Assembly: GCF_020781835.1 (NCBI RefSeq)
Contig: NZ_JAJGNJ010000007.1
Span: forward strand, 1 to 64,000
Source: Microbacterium testaceum
GTDB taxonomy: Bacteria > Actinomycetota > Actinomycetes > Actinomycetales > Microbacteriaceae
Length of the DNA stretch: 64,000 bases
Direction of reading: 5' to 3'
Shown: in pieces, positions 53,942-62,798 of the stretch
Position numbering within the stretch: the first letter of the stretch is position 1
Layout: each line of letters begins with the position of its first letter
Notes under the pieces: generated by a model
Database searches by the model: none
Seen by the model: only the letters and a program-made list of their open reading frames with translations
What the model was told of the DNA's origin: nothing
Made by a program: the position numbers and the translations under genes

Positions 53942-55330
53942 TCAGACGAGGGCGCCGAGGCCGAAGACCAGCAGCGCGGCGAGGAAGCCGAGCACCGACT
54001 CGATCGCCTGCTGCACCGTCCAGGTCTTCAGCGTGGTCTTGACGTCCATGCCCATGAGGCGACCGACCAGCCAGAAGCCGGAGTCGTTGACGTGGCCGGC
54101 GAACACCGAACCCGCGGCCGTGGCGAGCGTGATCGCCGCGATCTGCACGGGCGAGAAGTCCCCCGCCGCGACCGCCGGCGCGGCAAGACCGGCGGCGGTG
54201 ACCAGCGCGACGGTCGCCGAGCCCTGCGCGAGGCGCAGCACGACGGCGATGATGTAGGCCGCGAAGATGATCGGCAGGCCCAGGTCGCTGAGGCTGTCGG
54301 CGAGCGCGTCACCGATGCCGGAGGCGCGCAGCACGGCACCGAACATGCCGCCGGCCCCGGTGATGAGGATGACGGAGGCCACGGGCCCGAGCGAGGAGTC
54401 GACGACCTTCTCGATCGCCGTGCCCTTCTCGCCGCGGCGGAAGCCGAACACGATGGTGGCGACGATCACGGTGATCAGCAGGGCCACGGCCGAGTTGCCG
54501 AGCAGGATCAGCACCTGCACCCACGTGTCGTCCGCCGACACCGCGCCTGCGCTGGCGAGGGTCGTGAGGCCGGTGTTCAGGAAGATGAGGAACATCGGCA
54601 GCAGCAGGACGGCGATGACGGTGCCGGGCTTCGGGGGATTGGTCGGCTGGTCGTCGTCCATCTCGCCGAACAGCGCGGGCACGGGCAGCTGGATGCGCTT
54701 GGCGACGAAGGTGCCCCACAGGTAGCCCGAGACGTACCAGACGGGGAACGCGATGATGAGACCGACGAGGAGGACGATGCCGAGGTTCGCGCCGTACAGC
54801 TCGCTGGCGCTGACCGGACCGGGGTGCGGCGGCAGGAACACGTGCATGACGGAGAACGCGGCCGCCGCCGGCAGGCCGAACAGCAGCACGTTCGTCCGCG
54901 ACACGCGACGCGCGATCGCGAAGATGATCGGCAGCATCATGACCAGGCCCGCGTCGAAGAACATGGGGAAGCCCAGGACCAGCGACGTGATGCCCAGAGC
55001 GAAGGGGGCGCGCTTCTCTCCGAAGATGCGCACGAACATCTCGGCGAGGGACCTCGCTCCGCCCGAATGCTCGATCAACCGTCCCAGCGTGGCTCCGAGG
55101 GCCACCAGGAGGGCCACGGTCCCCAGCGTTCCGCCGAACCCGCCGGTGAGCGTGCTCACGATCGCCGACACCGGGATGCCGGCGACGAAGGCGGTCACGA
55201 GCGAGACGATGATCAGGGCGAGGAAGGCGTGGACCTTCAGCCAGATGATGAGGATCAGGATCAGGGCGATCGCCCCGGCGGCGATGGCGAGCAGCGGCGC
55301 CGTCCCGAGTGTTTGAGTCCAGTCGTCCAA
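53942..55330 (-). CDS. gntP: GntP-family gluconate/idonate permease
   Basis: This 462-residue membrane protein has about 12-14 helices. It shows the GntP-family pattern: F-V-A-G-I-P-V-S-A-I near the N terminus, G-L-V-M-M-L-P-I-I-F, F-L-P-P-H-P-G-P-V, and a C-terminal H-V-N-D-S-G-F-W-L-V. It is a proton symporter for gluconate or a related sugar acid. It is the first gene of the leftward operon, so uptake and the two dehydrogenases are co-expressed. The gntR gene is divergent, 136 bases away. Confidence 0.92.
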   Translation of the reverse strand: MDDWTQTLGTAPLLAIAAGAIALILILIIWLKVHAFLALIIVSLVTAFVAGIPVSAIVSTLTGGFGGTLGTVALLVALGATLGRLIEHSGGARSLAEMFVRIFGEKRAPFALGITSLVLGFPMFFDAGLVMMLPIIFAIARRVSRTNVLLFGLPAAAAFSVMHVFLPPHPGPVSASELYGANLGIVLLVGLIIAFPVWYVSGYLWGTFVAKRIQLPVPALFGEMDDDQPTNPPKPGTVIAVLLLPMFLIFLNTGLTTLASAGAVSADDTWVQVLILLGNSAVALLITVIVATIVFGFRRGEKGTAIEKVVDSSLGPVASVILITGAGGMFGAVLRASGIGDALADSLSDLGLPIIFAAYIIAVVLRLAQGSATVALVTAAGLAAPAVAAGDFSPVQIAAITLATAAGSVFAGHVNDSGFWLVGRLMGMDVKTTLKTWTVQQAIESVLGFLAALLVFGLGALV

Positions 55331-55444
55331 GGAGATCTCCGTTGATTCAAGATGGTCAGCGAGTCGTCGGCGCCTGCGCCGAGCGACTCCCGCCGAGAAG
55401 CGGTCGCAAGATCTTCACACAATGATCATATTTTTGACAAGATA

Positions 55445-55455
55445 TGGTCGTACCT
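55445..55455. promoter_or_regulatory. Candidate GntR operator
   Basis: TGGTCGTACCT closely fits the FadR-subfamily operator form TnGTnnnACnA. It lies just before the gntR ribosome site. AT-rich sequence upstream (55414-55444) with ATGATCAT and TTGACA probably holds the divergent promoters, but no clean promoter pair can be assigned. Confidence 0.45.
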
Positions 55456-55466
55456 AAGGAGGGGTC

Positions 55467-56162
55467 ATGGCCCGAGCCTCGCACGGCTCCGTCACGGACG
55501 CGATCGGCACACGGATCGCCGACGGCGACCTCGCCCCGGGCACGGTGCTGACGCTGGGTGGCCTGGAGAGCGAGTACGGCGTGTCCCGCACGGTCGTGCG
55601 CGAGGCGGTGCGGGTCCTCGAGGCGATGGGCCTGGTCGAGCAGCGCCGTCGCGTCGGCGTCACCGTCCGCCCTCCCAGCGCGTGGAGCGCCCTCGACACC
55701 CGCCTGATCGGCTGGCAGCTGGCCGGAAACCGTCGGGACCAGCTCATCGTCAACACCACGGAGCTGCGGGCGGCGATCGAACCCATCGCCGCCCGCCTCA
55801 GCGCGCAGCGGTCGAGCGACGTGCAACGCCGCGAGATTCTCCGCCTCGCGGACGAATTGGCGCGTCTCGGCGCTGAGGGGCGCGGCGACTCCCCGGAGTA
55901 CCTCGAGGCCGACATCGCCTTCCACGACCTCATCCTCGTCTCCAGCGGAAACCTCATGCTCGCCGCCGCGCGGGCCCCTATCGCCGCCGCGATCGAGGGA
56001 CGCTCCCTCCACGGCCTGACACCCGGGGTGCCCAATCCCGAGGCCCTCCACAACCACATCGAGACGGCGGCGGCCATCGGACGCGCCGACCCCGACGCCG
56101 CCGAGGAGCACACGCGCCGCTACGTCGCCGCCGTGCTCACCGAAGTCCGCCGAACCATCTGA
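55467..56162 (+). CDS. gntR: FadR-subfamily GntR transcriptional regulator
   Basis: This is a 231-residue protein from ATG 55467, with AAGGAGGGG upstream. The winged-helix domain has G-T-V-L-T-L-G-G-L-E-S-E-Y-G-V-S-R-T-V-V-R-E-A-V-R-V-L-E. The C-terminal all-helical FCD domain follows with acidic and His residues that bind metal (D-I-A-F-H-D-L-I, H-N-H-I-E-T-A). It probably represses the divergent permease operon and its own operon until gluconate or a related acid binds. Confidence 0.9.
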   Translation: MARASHGSVTDAIGTRIADGDLAPGTVLTLGGLESEYGVSRTVVREAVRVLEAMGLVEQRRRVGVTVRPPSAWSALDTRLIGWQLAGNRRDQLIVNTTELRAAIEPIAARLSAQRSSDVQRREILRLADELARLGAEGRGDSPEYLEADIAFHDLILVSSGNLMLAAARAPIAAAIEGRSLHGLTPGVPNPEALHNHIETAAAIGRADPDAAEEHTRRYVAAVLTEVRRTI

Positions 56163-56205
56163 TCGACCCCTCCGCGACACCGCGCTTCACCGAAGAGAGA
56201 GCCCC

Positions 56206-56721
56206 TTGGTCACTACCGCCCCCGTCCTCGTCTTCATGGGCCCCGCCGGTACCGGCAAGTCGACCGTCGCGGGCATGCTCGCTGGGCGTCTGGGGTGGGA
56301 GTTCCAGGAGGGAGATGACCTGCACCCCGCCGAGAACGTGGCGAAGATGGCGGCCGGTCACGCGCTGAACGATGACGATCGGTGGCCGTGGCTGGACCGG
56401 GTCGCGGCGTGGATCGACGGTCAGATCGCGGCGGGCCGCCCGGGCGTCATCACCTGCTCGGCCCTCAAGCGCAGCTATCGCGATGTGCTGCGCCGCGACG
56501 GGGTCACCTTCGTGCTTCTCATGGGGGATCCCGCGCTCGTGCTCGAACGGCTCCTGCGTCGACAGGGGCACTACATGCCGCCGTCCCTGCTGACCTCGCA
56601 GTTCGAGGCCCTGCAGATGCCGGATGCCGACGAGCAGGCCATCCGCGTCGACCTCGACATGACCCCGCAGCAGCAGGTCGACGAGGTGGTCGCGCGCCTG
56701 CACCTCTCCCCCGGCGCCTGA
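56206..56721 (+). CDS. gntK: Gluconokinase
   Basis: This is a 171-residue protein starting at TTG 56206; the next ATG (56236) would delete the first beta strand. The P-loop is G-P-A-G-T-G-K-S-T-V-A-G-M-L-A, followed by the GntK pattern E-G-D-D-L-H-P-A-E-N-V-A-K-M and C-S-A-L-K-R-S-Y-R-D. It phosphorylates gluconate to 6-phosphogluconate. The length matches the family. It is 43 bases downstream of gntR, on the path to Gnd. Confidence 0.94.
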   Translation: MVTTAPVLVFMGPAGTGKSTVAGMLAGRLGWEFQEGDDLHPAENVAKMAAGHALNDDDRWPWLDRVAAWIDGQIAAGRPGVITCSALKRSYRDVLRRDGVTFVLLMGDPALVLERLLRRQGHYMPPSLLTSQFEALQMPDADEQAIRVDLDMTPQQQVDEVVARLHLSPGA

Positions 56722-56807
56722 TCGGCACCGGACCGAGCCGATACAGTGGCGGGGTGCGCGACTCCCGCCCGCCCACCCTCCTTCCGCACGTGAACACGGA
56801 GCAACGA

Positions 56808-58403
56808 ATGACGTCGACCCCCTCCCCGACCGGCCTTTCGACAGACCAGGATCAGGCGCCCCACGAGGCCGCCCAGCACCACGAGGGGGCTCCCGCTCCC
56901 GAGGACGTGGCCCGTCCGACCGCCGACGCCGACTCCCGCCCGGAGGGCGAGGGCGACGCCCGCGCGAACATCGGCGTGGTGGGTCTGGCGGTGATGGGCT
57001 CGAACCTGGCCCGCAACCTCGCCAGCCGCGAGGGCAACACCGTCGCGGTGTTCAACCGCAGCGCCGACAAGACCGAGCACCTGCTCGAGCAGCACCCCGA
57101 GGCGGAATTCGTCGCGTCGTTCTCGTATGAGGACTTCGCCGCGTCCCTGTCGCGGCCGCGCACGGCGATCATCATGGTCAAGGCCGGCCGCGCGACGGAC
57201 TTCGTCATCGACGAGCTGGTGAAGGTGTTCGAGCCGGGCGACATCATCGTCGACGGCGGCAACGCCCTGTTCAGCGACACCATCCGTCGCGAGAAGGCCG
57301 TCCGCGAGACGGGGATCAACTACGTCGGCATGGGTGTGTCCGGTGGCGAGGAGGGCGCGCTCCTGGGTCCGTCGCTGATGCCCGGCGGCTCCGACGAGTC
57401 GTGGCAGACGCTCGGCCCGATCCTGCGCTCGATCGCCGCGGTCGCCGAGGGCGAGCCGTGCGTGACCCACGTCGGCCATGACGGCGCCGGTCACTTCGTG
57501 AAGATGGTGCACAACGGCATCGAGTACGCCGACATGCAGCTCATCGCCGAGGCCTACGACCTCATCCGTCGCGCCACGGGCAAGACGCCCACCGAGATCG
57601 CCGACGTCTTCGCCGAATGGAACCGCGGCGAGCTGGAGTCCTACCTGATCGAGATCACCGCCGAGGTCCTGCGCCAGACGGACGCCGAGACCGGCGAACC
57701 CCTCGTCGACGTCATCCTCGACCAGGCCGGCGCGAAGGGCACCGGCGCCTGGACGGTGCAGACCGCCCTCGATCTCGGCGTCCCCGTCTCGGGCATCGCC
57801 GAAGCGACGTTCGCGCGTTCTCTCTCGAGCCACCCCGAGCAGCGCGCGGTCTCGCGCGACCTGCCCGGCCCCTCCGGCACCGACCTCCTCGCCGGGGAAG
57901 ACGCCGACGCGTTCATCGAACAGGTGCGTCTGGCCCTCTACGCCTCCAAGATCGTCGCCTACTCGCAGGGATTCGACGAGATCCGCGCCGGCGCCGCCCA
58001 GTACGACTGGAACATCGACCTCGGCGCCGTCTCCAAGATCTGGCGCGGTGGCTGCATCATCCGTGCGCAGTTCCTCAACCGCATCGCCGACGCCTACGAC
58101 GCCGAGCCCGAGCTGCCCGTGCTGCTGACCGCCCCGTACTTCGTCGAGGCCCTCGGCCGCGCCCAGGAGGCCTGGCGCCACATCGTCTCGCTGTCCGCGG
58201 CCAGCGGCATCCCCGCCCCCGCGTTCAGCTCGTCGCTGGCGTACTACGACGGGCTCCGCGCCGACCGACTCCCCGCAGCGCTCATCCAGGGGCAACGCGA
58301 CTTCTTCGGCGCGCACACCTACCGCCGCATCGACAAGGAGGGCACCTTCCACACCCTCTGGTCCGGCGACCGCACTGAGATCGAGGCCGAGGACACCCAC
58401 TGA
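56808..58403 (+). CDS. gnd: 6-phosphogluconate dehydrogenase (decarboxylating), with N-terminal extension
   Basis: This is a 531-residue protein from ATG 56808 with GGAG upstream. The NADP site I-G-V-V-G-L-A-V-M-G-S-N-L-A-R-N begins only at about residue 55. D-I-I-V-D-G-G-N, H-V-G-H-D-G-A-G-H-F-V-K-M-V-H-N-G-I-E-Y and the usual C-terminal domain follow. It oxidises 6-phosphogluconate to ribulose 5-phosphate. The first 50 or so residues are low-complexity and rich in Pro, Glu, Gln and His, which is not typical of the family. Confidence 0.92.
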   Translation: MTSTPSPTGLSTDQDQAPHEAAQHHEGAPAPEDVARPTADADSRPEGEGDARANIGVVGLAVMGSNLARNLASREGNTVAVFNRSADKTEHLLEQHPEAEFVASFSYEDFAASLSRPRTAIIMVKAGRATDFVIDELVKVFEPGDIIVDGGNALFSDTIRREKAVRETGINYVGMGVSGGEEGALLGPSLMPGGSDESWQTLGPILRSIAAVAEGEPCVTHVGHDGAGHFVKMVHNGIEYADMQLIAEAYDLIRRATGKTPTEIADVFAEWNRGELESYLIEITAEVLRQTDAETGEPLVDVILDQAGAKGTGAWTVQTALDLGVPVSGIAEATFARSLSSHPEQRAVSRDLPGPSGTDLLAGEDADAFIEQVRLALYASKIVAYSQGFDEIRAGAAQYDWNIDLGAVSKIWRGGCIIRAQFLNRIADAYDAEPELPVLLTAPYFVEALGRAQEAWRHIVSLSAASGIPAPAFSSSLAYYDGLRADRLPAALIQGQRDFFGAHTYRRIDKEGTFHTLWSGDRTEIEAEDTH

Positions 58404-58879
58404 CGACGACACACACGAAGCGGCGACGGGCACTGCTCGTCGCCGCTTCGGCGCTGTACGCGTCCGCCCTGTGGTGGATGACGCTGCGACCCGAGCCGTA
58501 CGGCCCCCGGACGGCCGGCATCCTCCGGCGGGTCTTCGCGCTGCTGGCCGACTGGCCCGCCACGGCGTGGGTGACGTTCGACATGGTCGAGTTCTCGGCG
58601 AACATCGTGATGTTCGTCCCCGTGGGGTGCCTCGTCCTGGCCTGGGGCGGGCGCCCGTGGCAGGGCATCCTGATCGGGGTCGCGCTCAGTGCCGCGATCG
58701 AGATCACGCAACTGCTCGCGCTTCCCACGCGTGTCGCGGACGTGCGCGACCTCGTGGCCAACACGGTGGGGGCGGCGCTGGGCGTCCTCCTCATCGTCTC
58801 CCTCCGGCGAGCCGCCCGGGCTTCACAGCGAGCGCATAGCCGCCGCCATAGAAAGCTCATAGATACCGGCGCACAATGA
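58400..58879 (+). CDS. VanZ-like membrane protein
   Basis: The frame is open from 58379. The first ATG (58478) falls just after a clear first membrane helix (R-A-L-L-V-A-A-S-A-L-Y-A-S-A-L-W-W), so translation probably begins upstream. No ATG, GTG or TTG is available there, and the CTG at 58400 overlapping the gnd stop is the best candidate. The protein would have four helices and VanZ features (E-F-S-A-N-I-V-M-F-V-P-V-G, E-I-T-Q, D-V-R-D-L-V-A-N-T-V-G-A). The stop overlaps the next gene (ATGA, 58876-58879). The function of VanZ-like proteins is unclear. Confidence 0.7.
   Translation: MTTTHTKRRRALLVAASALYASALWWMTLRPEPYGPRTAGILRRVFALLADWPATAWVTFDMVEFSANIVMFVPVGCLVLAWGGRPWQGILIGVALSAAIEITQLLALPTRVADVRDLVANTVGAALGVLLIVSLRRAARASQRAHSRRHRKLIDTGAQ
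58824..58862 (+). promoter_or_regulatory. Four CAYAG direct repeats upstream of the response regulator gene
   Basis: CACAG (58824-58828) and CATAG (58835-58839, 58847-58851, 58858-58862) recur at 11, 12 and 11 bp. This spacing is the usual one for OmpR/PhoB-type regulators, whose subunits bind direct repeats one helical turn apart. The repeats lie at the end of the VanZ-like gene, just before the response regulator start, and suggest autoregulation. Confidence 0.55.
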
Positions 58880-59619
58880 ATGCCATGACCGCGACCGCCA
58901 GCGCTCCCGCCTTCACCCGCCCCGATGGCAGTGCCCTCCGCGTCCTCGTCGTCGATGACGAGCAGATGCTCACCGACCTGCTGTCGATGGCCCTGCGCAT
59001 GGAAGGGTGGGACGTCCGCACCGCGGGCTCCGGATTCGACGCCCTGCAAGCCGCCCGGGATTTCGAACCGGATGCCATGGTGCTCGACATCATGATGCCC
59101 GACCTCGACGGCATGGCCGTGCTCCAGCGCCTCCGTCACTCGGGCAACGACGTTCCGGTGCTCTTCCTCACCGCCAAGGATGCCGTCGCCGATCGGGTCG
59201 CCGGGCTCACCGCCGGCGGCGACGACTACGTCACCAAGCCGTTCAGCCTCGAAGAGGTCGTGGCGCGTCTGCGCGGTCTCATGCGCCGGGCCGGAACGGC
59301 ATCCACCCGCGACTCCGAGCCGATCCTGCACGTCGGCGACCTCTCGCTCAACGAGGACAGCCACGAGGTGGTGCGCGCCGGCACCGAGATCGAACTGACG
59401 GCGACCGAGTTCGAGCTGTTGCGTTTCCTCATGCGCAATCAGCGCCGAGTGGTGTCGAAGGCGCAGATCCTCGACCGGGTGTGGAACTACGACTTCGGGG
59501 GCCGCTCCAGTGTCGTAGAGCTGTACATCTCGTACCTCCGCAAGAAGATCGACGCCGGCCAGGAACCGCTCATCCACACCGTCCGCGGCGTCGGCTACAT
59601 GATCAAAGCGCCTCAGTGA
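58876..59619 (+). CDS. OmpR/PhoB-family response regulator (TcrX/TrcR-like)
   Basis: This 247-residue protein has a receiver domain with acidic pair D27/D28, phospho-acceptor D71 (V-L-D-I-M-M-P) and K in V-T-K-P-F. A winged-helix domain (about 150-247) follows with E-L-T-A-T-E-F-E-L-L-R-F-L and the ending H-T-V-R-G-V-G-Y-M-I. The N terminus carries about 20 extra residues. The stop overlaps the sensor gene start (GTGA, 59616-59619). Confidence 0.94.
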   Translation: MNAMTATASAPAFTRPDGSALRVLVVDDEQMLTDLLSMALRMEGWDVRTAGSGFDALQAARDFEPDAMVLDIMMPDLDGMAVLQRLRHSGNDVPVLFLTAKDAVADRVAGLTAGGDDYVTKPFSLEEVVARLRGLMRRAGTASTRDSEPILHVGDLSLNEDSHEVVRAGTEIELTATEFELLRFLMRNQRRVVSKAQILDRVWNYDFGGRSSVVELYISYLRKKIDAGQEPLIHTVRGVGYMIKAPQ

Positions 59620-61097
59620 GCCGAGTCGAAGCGCGCCACCGCTGGACGCTGCAGTCGCGACTGATGGTCGCGGTGATCGGCATGGTGGCGTTCATCCTGG
59701 TCATGATCGCCGTCTCCACCGGCGCGATCATCACGGGCGTGCTGCAGACGGGCCTGAACGCACAGGTGAGCGCCGCCGTCCGCAACGTCCAAGTGGGTCC
59801 GACGTCGACGGCGATCGACGCGCTCTCGGCGGGCCCCTTCCCCGACGGCACCGTGCTCGTCCTGCGAAATCCCGGCACGGGTGACACCGGCGCGTACGTG
59901 GACGGACGTTCCATCCGCGCCCTCGACGAGTCGCAGGTCGACGAGATCCGCGACGCCGTGGCCACCGGACTGCCCCAATCCGACACCATCGACCTGCCGG
60001 GGCTGGGCGACTACCGCATCGGCCTCACCGGGAACCAGTCGGGCACGGTCGCCGTGCTCGGTCTCCCCCTCAGCCAGGTCACCGCGACCATCGGGGCGAT
60101 CCTCACGACCGTCGGCCTCGTGACCGCGGGGGGCCTGCTGCTGCTCTCCGCGATCATCGCCCTCGTCATCCGCGCCGGGTTGCGCCCCCTGCGCGCCGTG
60201 GCGGAGACCGCGACGCGCGTGGCCTCCCTCCGCATGGACCAAGGCGACGTCTCCATCGACGAACGCGTGCCCGCCGACCAGGTCGACGAGCACACCGAGA
60301 TCGGGCAGGTCGGCGCGGCGCTGAACACGCTCCTCGACAAGGTCGATGCCTCGCTGGCGGCCCGCCAGCGCAACGAGGAGCTCATGCGCCGATTCGTGGC
60401 GGATGCCAGCCACGAGCTGCGCACGCCCCTGGCATCCATCCGCGGGTTCTCGGAGCTGTCGCTGCGCGCGATGCGTCAGGCGCAGGACGACGAGAGCCGA
60501 CAGCGGACCGCCGTCGCCGTGGAGACCACGGAGCAGTCGCTCGAGCGCATCCAGGCGCAGTCGCTGCGCATGACCACGCTCGTCGAGGACCTGTTGCTCC
60601 TCGCGCGCCTCGACGAGGGCCAGGAGCTCGTCTACGGCACCGTCGATCTGACGCGACTCGCGGTCGAGGCGGTCGGCGACGCGCGCCCCGCCGGGCCCGA
60701 TCATGCGTGGTCGATCGACGTCGACGACGACCCGGTGGAACTCGCCGGCGATGCCGCGCGCCTCAACCAGGTCGTCGCCAACCTGCTCGCGAACGCCCGC
60801 ACGCACACTCCCGCCGGCACCGAGGTGACCGTCTCGGTGACACGCGAGGGCGACGACGCCGTGCTCCGGGTGCACGACGACGGCCCCGGGATCGACCCGT
60901 CGGTCGCCCCTCAGCTGTTCGAGAGATTCGCCCGTGCCGACCGGTCGCGTGACCGCAAGACCGGCGGCACCGGCCTCGGGCTCTCGATCGCCAAGGCGAT
61001 CGTGGAAGCCCACAACGGCACCGTCAGCGTGCGCAGCACCCCCGGCGACACCACGTTCGAGGTGCGCCTCCCGGCGAAGCCCCGCGATCCGGCCTGA
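59616..61097 (+). CDS. Two-component sensor histidine kinase (TcrY/TrcS-like)
   Basis: This is a 493-residue protein from GTG 59616. It has membrane helices at about 17-40 and 161-186, an extracytoplasmic loop of about 120 residues, a HAMP domain (about 187-248) and HisKA with H266 (D-A-S-H-E-L-R-T-P-L). The HATPase motifs N-L-L-A-N-A-R-T-H, D-D-G-P-G-I and G-G-T-G-L-G-L-S-I follow. It partners with the overlapping upstream regulator. The order and domain set recall the mycobacterial TcrXY and TrcRS pairs; the stimulus is unknown. Confidence 0.93.
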   Translation: MSRVEARHRWTLQSRLMVAVIGMVAFILVMIAVSTGAIITGVLQTGLNAQVSAAVRNVQVGPTSTAIDALSAGPFPDGTVLVLRNPGTGDTGAYVDGRSIRALDESQVDEIRDAVATGLPQSDTIDLPGLGDYRIGLTGNQSGTVAVLGLPLSQVTATIGAILTTVGLVTAGGLLLLSAIIALVIRAGLRPLRAVAETATRVASLRMDQGDVSIDERVPADQVDEHTEIGQVGAALNTLLDKVDASLAARQRNEELMRRFVADASHELRTPLASIRGFSELSLRAMRQAQDDESRQRTAVAVETTEQSLERIQAQSLRMTTLVEDLLLLARLDEGQELVYGTVDLTRLAVEAVGDARPAGPDHAWSIDVDDDPVELAGDAARLNQVVANLLANARTHTPAGTEVTVSVTREGDDAVLRVHDDGPGIDPSVAPQLFERFARADRSRDRKTGGTGLGLSIAKAIVEAHNGTVSVRSTPGDTTFEVRLPAKPRDPA

Positions 61098-61244
61098 GCT
61101 CGGCCGGCCGCGAGGGCGCCGGTGAAGAGCGTGACGCGGTCGAACTTGCGGCATCACTCCCCCGGGGCTGCGCGTCACCGACGAGAGAACGCAGCCGCAC
61201 GGCTTCCACTCCGACGCCCGTCGTCCGCGACCGCCACCCGGTCG

Positions 61245-62798
61245 TCAGTAGCCCGCGAAGGCGTCTGTCGTGAGCGACGTCGCGCGGGCGAGCGCCGGGG
61301 CCAGCGCCGCGATCAGCCGCGGCGGTCCGGACACGTAAGCCGCGCGCTGGGCGATGTCGGGAACGGCTCTCCGGAGCCCCTCGGCATCCACGCGGTCGGG
61401 ACCGGCCCACGTCCACCGCGGGGGAAGGTCCAGCGGCTCGTCCCTGCAGAACACGACCACGGGGATGCCACGGGCGGCGATGTCGTCGCGGAACGCCAGC
61501 TCGCTCGCCTCCGAGACGACGTACACGAGCACGACGTCGCGGTGCTGTCCGGTGGCCGCGAGGTGCCGCAGCTGCGACACGAACGGTGTCACGCCGATGC
61601 CCGCCGCGACCAGGAGGACGGGAGACGTCGGACGCGCGGGGAGCACGAAATCGCCCCACACTCCGGTCGCCGTCAGGGTGCCGCCGATCGGAACCGCGGC
61701 GAGGGCGCGCTTGTACGACGACTGCGAACCGTCCTTGAACGCGATGCGCACCGTCGGAAGGTCCTCGGGCGCCGACGCGATGGAGAACTCCCGCCGCGTG
61801 CCGCGCCCGTCGGGACGCCGGTGCGGGACGTCGAGCTCCAGGTACTGCCCCGGCGAGAACGAGAACGACCGCGCCGCCTGGAACGTCAGCTCCCGCACCG
61901 TCGGGGTCAGGTCACGGCGACCTTCCAGGCGCAGGCGCACCGCCCCGCGCAGGCAGAACAGGAACGCCACGAGATTGCCGATGAGCAGGGCACGTTCCTG
62001 ACCGAGCGTGATGCCGCCGAGGGCGATCGGCCAGCCGACGAGCACACCGACGATCGCGGCGACGGCGAACTGCTGCCGCCGACGCGGCGGCAGGGTCAGC
62101 GGTTCGGACAGCATGAACGCGCCGAGGAACAGCAGCGGCGACGAGAACGCCACCTGCTGCAGCACCGCCAGCACATCGACGGGGAATCCGGCCGCCTGGA
62201 ACTGCACCGTGGTCCGGAGGAACGCCACCGTCGCGGCGACCACCCAGAACACCGCCACGACCGCGAGCCGGTCCGTTCGGGCGAGCAGCAGCAGCCCGAG
62301 GACGAGGACCGGACCGGCCAGCCACGGCGAGCCCACCCACCACGCGGACCCGCCGAGGTCGGGCGCCGCCACCCCCACGATCGTGAGGACGGTCGCCCCC
62401 GTGGCGGCCGGATTGAAGATGTGCCGGCCGCGCCACGCGAGGACGTACTTCGACAGGGATGCCACCGCACCCGCGAGCACGAGGCCGACCAGGCCCAACG
62501 GCTCCACTGTCGGGCGCAGCACGAACAGAAGGATCGCGGCGGTGATCAGCGAGGACTCCAGGCGTCGCGGCATCCGGAGCACGCTCTGCGCGGCCAAGTC
62601 GGTGACGACGCACGCGGCCGCGAGCACCACGGCACTCACCGCGATCTCGAGCGGGTCGGGCACCACCAGTCCCGCGAAGGCCAGGGCGAGGGCGATGAGG
62701 GTCAGCAGCCCGAGAGAGCCCATCACGAGCCGGTACATCGAAACGCGCGCGAGGAGGCCGCGGACGCGGGTCGAACCCGCTGTCAGGGTGACGCTCAT
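61245..62798 (-). CDS. NqrB/RnfD-like membrane domain fused to ferredoxin-NADP reductase-like domain
   Basis: This is a 517-residue protein from ATG 62798. The first about 290 residues hold eight or more helices of the NqrB/RnfD family, with the flavinylation motif T-G-A-T136-V-L-T after F-N-P. The C-terminal part is an FNR module: F-S-P-G-Q-Y-L-E-L, R-R-E-F-S-I-A-S (FAD), G-I-G-V-T-P-F-V-S-Q-L (pyridine nucleotide) and Y-V-S-G-P-P. It would pass electrons from NAD(P)H through FAD and a covalent FMN across or into the membrane. It overlaps the ApbE gene (TGATG, 62796-62800). Confidence 0.85.
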   Translation of the reverse strand: MSVTLTAGSTRVRGLLARVSMYRLVMGSLGLLTLIALALAFAGLVVPDPLEIAVSAVVLAAACVVTDLAAQSVLRMPRRLESSLITAAILLFVLRPTVEPLGLVGLVLAGAVASLSKYVLAWRGRHIFNPAATGATVLTIVGVAAPDLGGSAWWVGSPWLAGPVLVLGLLLLARTDRLAVVAVFWVVAATVAFLRTTVQFQAAGFPVDVLAVLQQVAFSSPLLFLGAFMLSEPLTLPPRRRQQFAVAAIVGVLVGWPIALGGITLGQERALLIGNLVAFLFCLRGAVRLRLEGRRDLTPTVRELTFQAARSFSFSPGQYLELDVPHRRPDGRGTRREFSIASAPEDLPTVRIAFKDGSQSSYKRALAAVPIGGTLTATGVWGDFVLPARPTSPVLLVAAGIGVTPFVSQLRHLAATGQHRDVVLVYVVSEASELAFRDDIAARGIPVVVFCRDEPLDLPPRWTWAGPDRVDAEGLRRAVPDIAQRAAYVSGPPRLIAALAPALARATSLTTDAFAGY

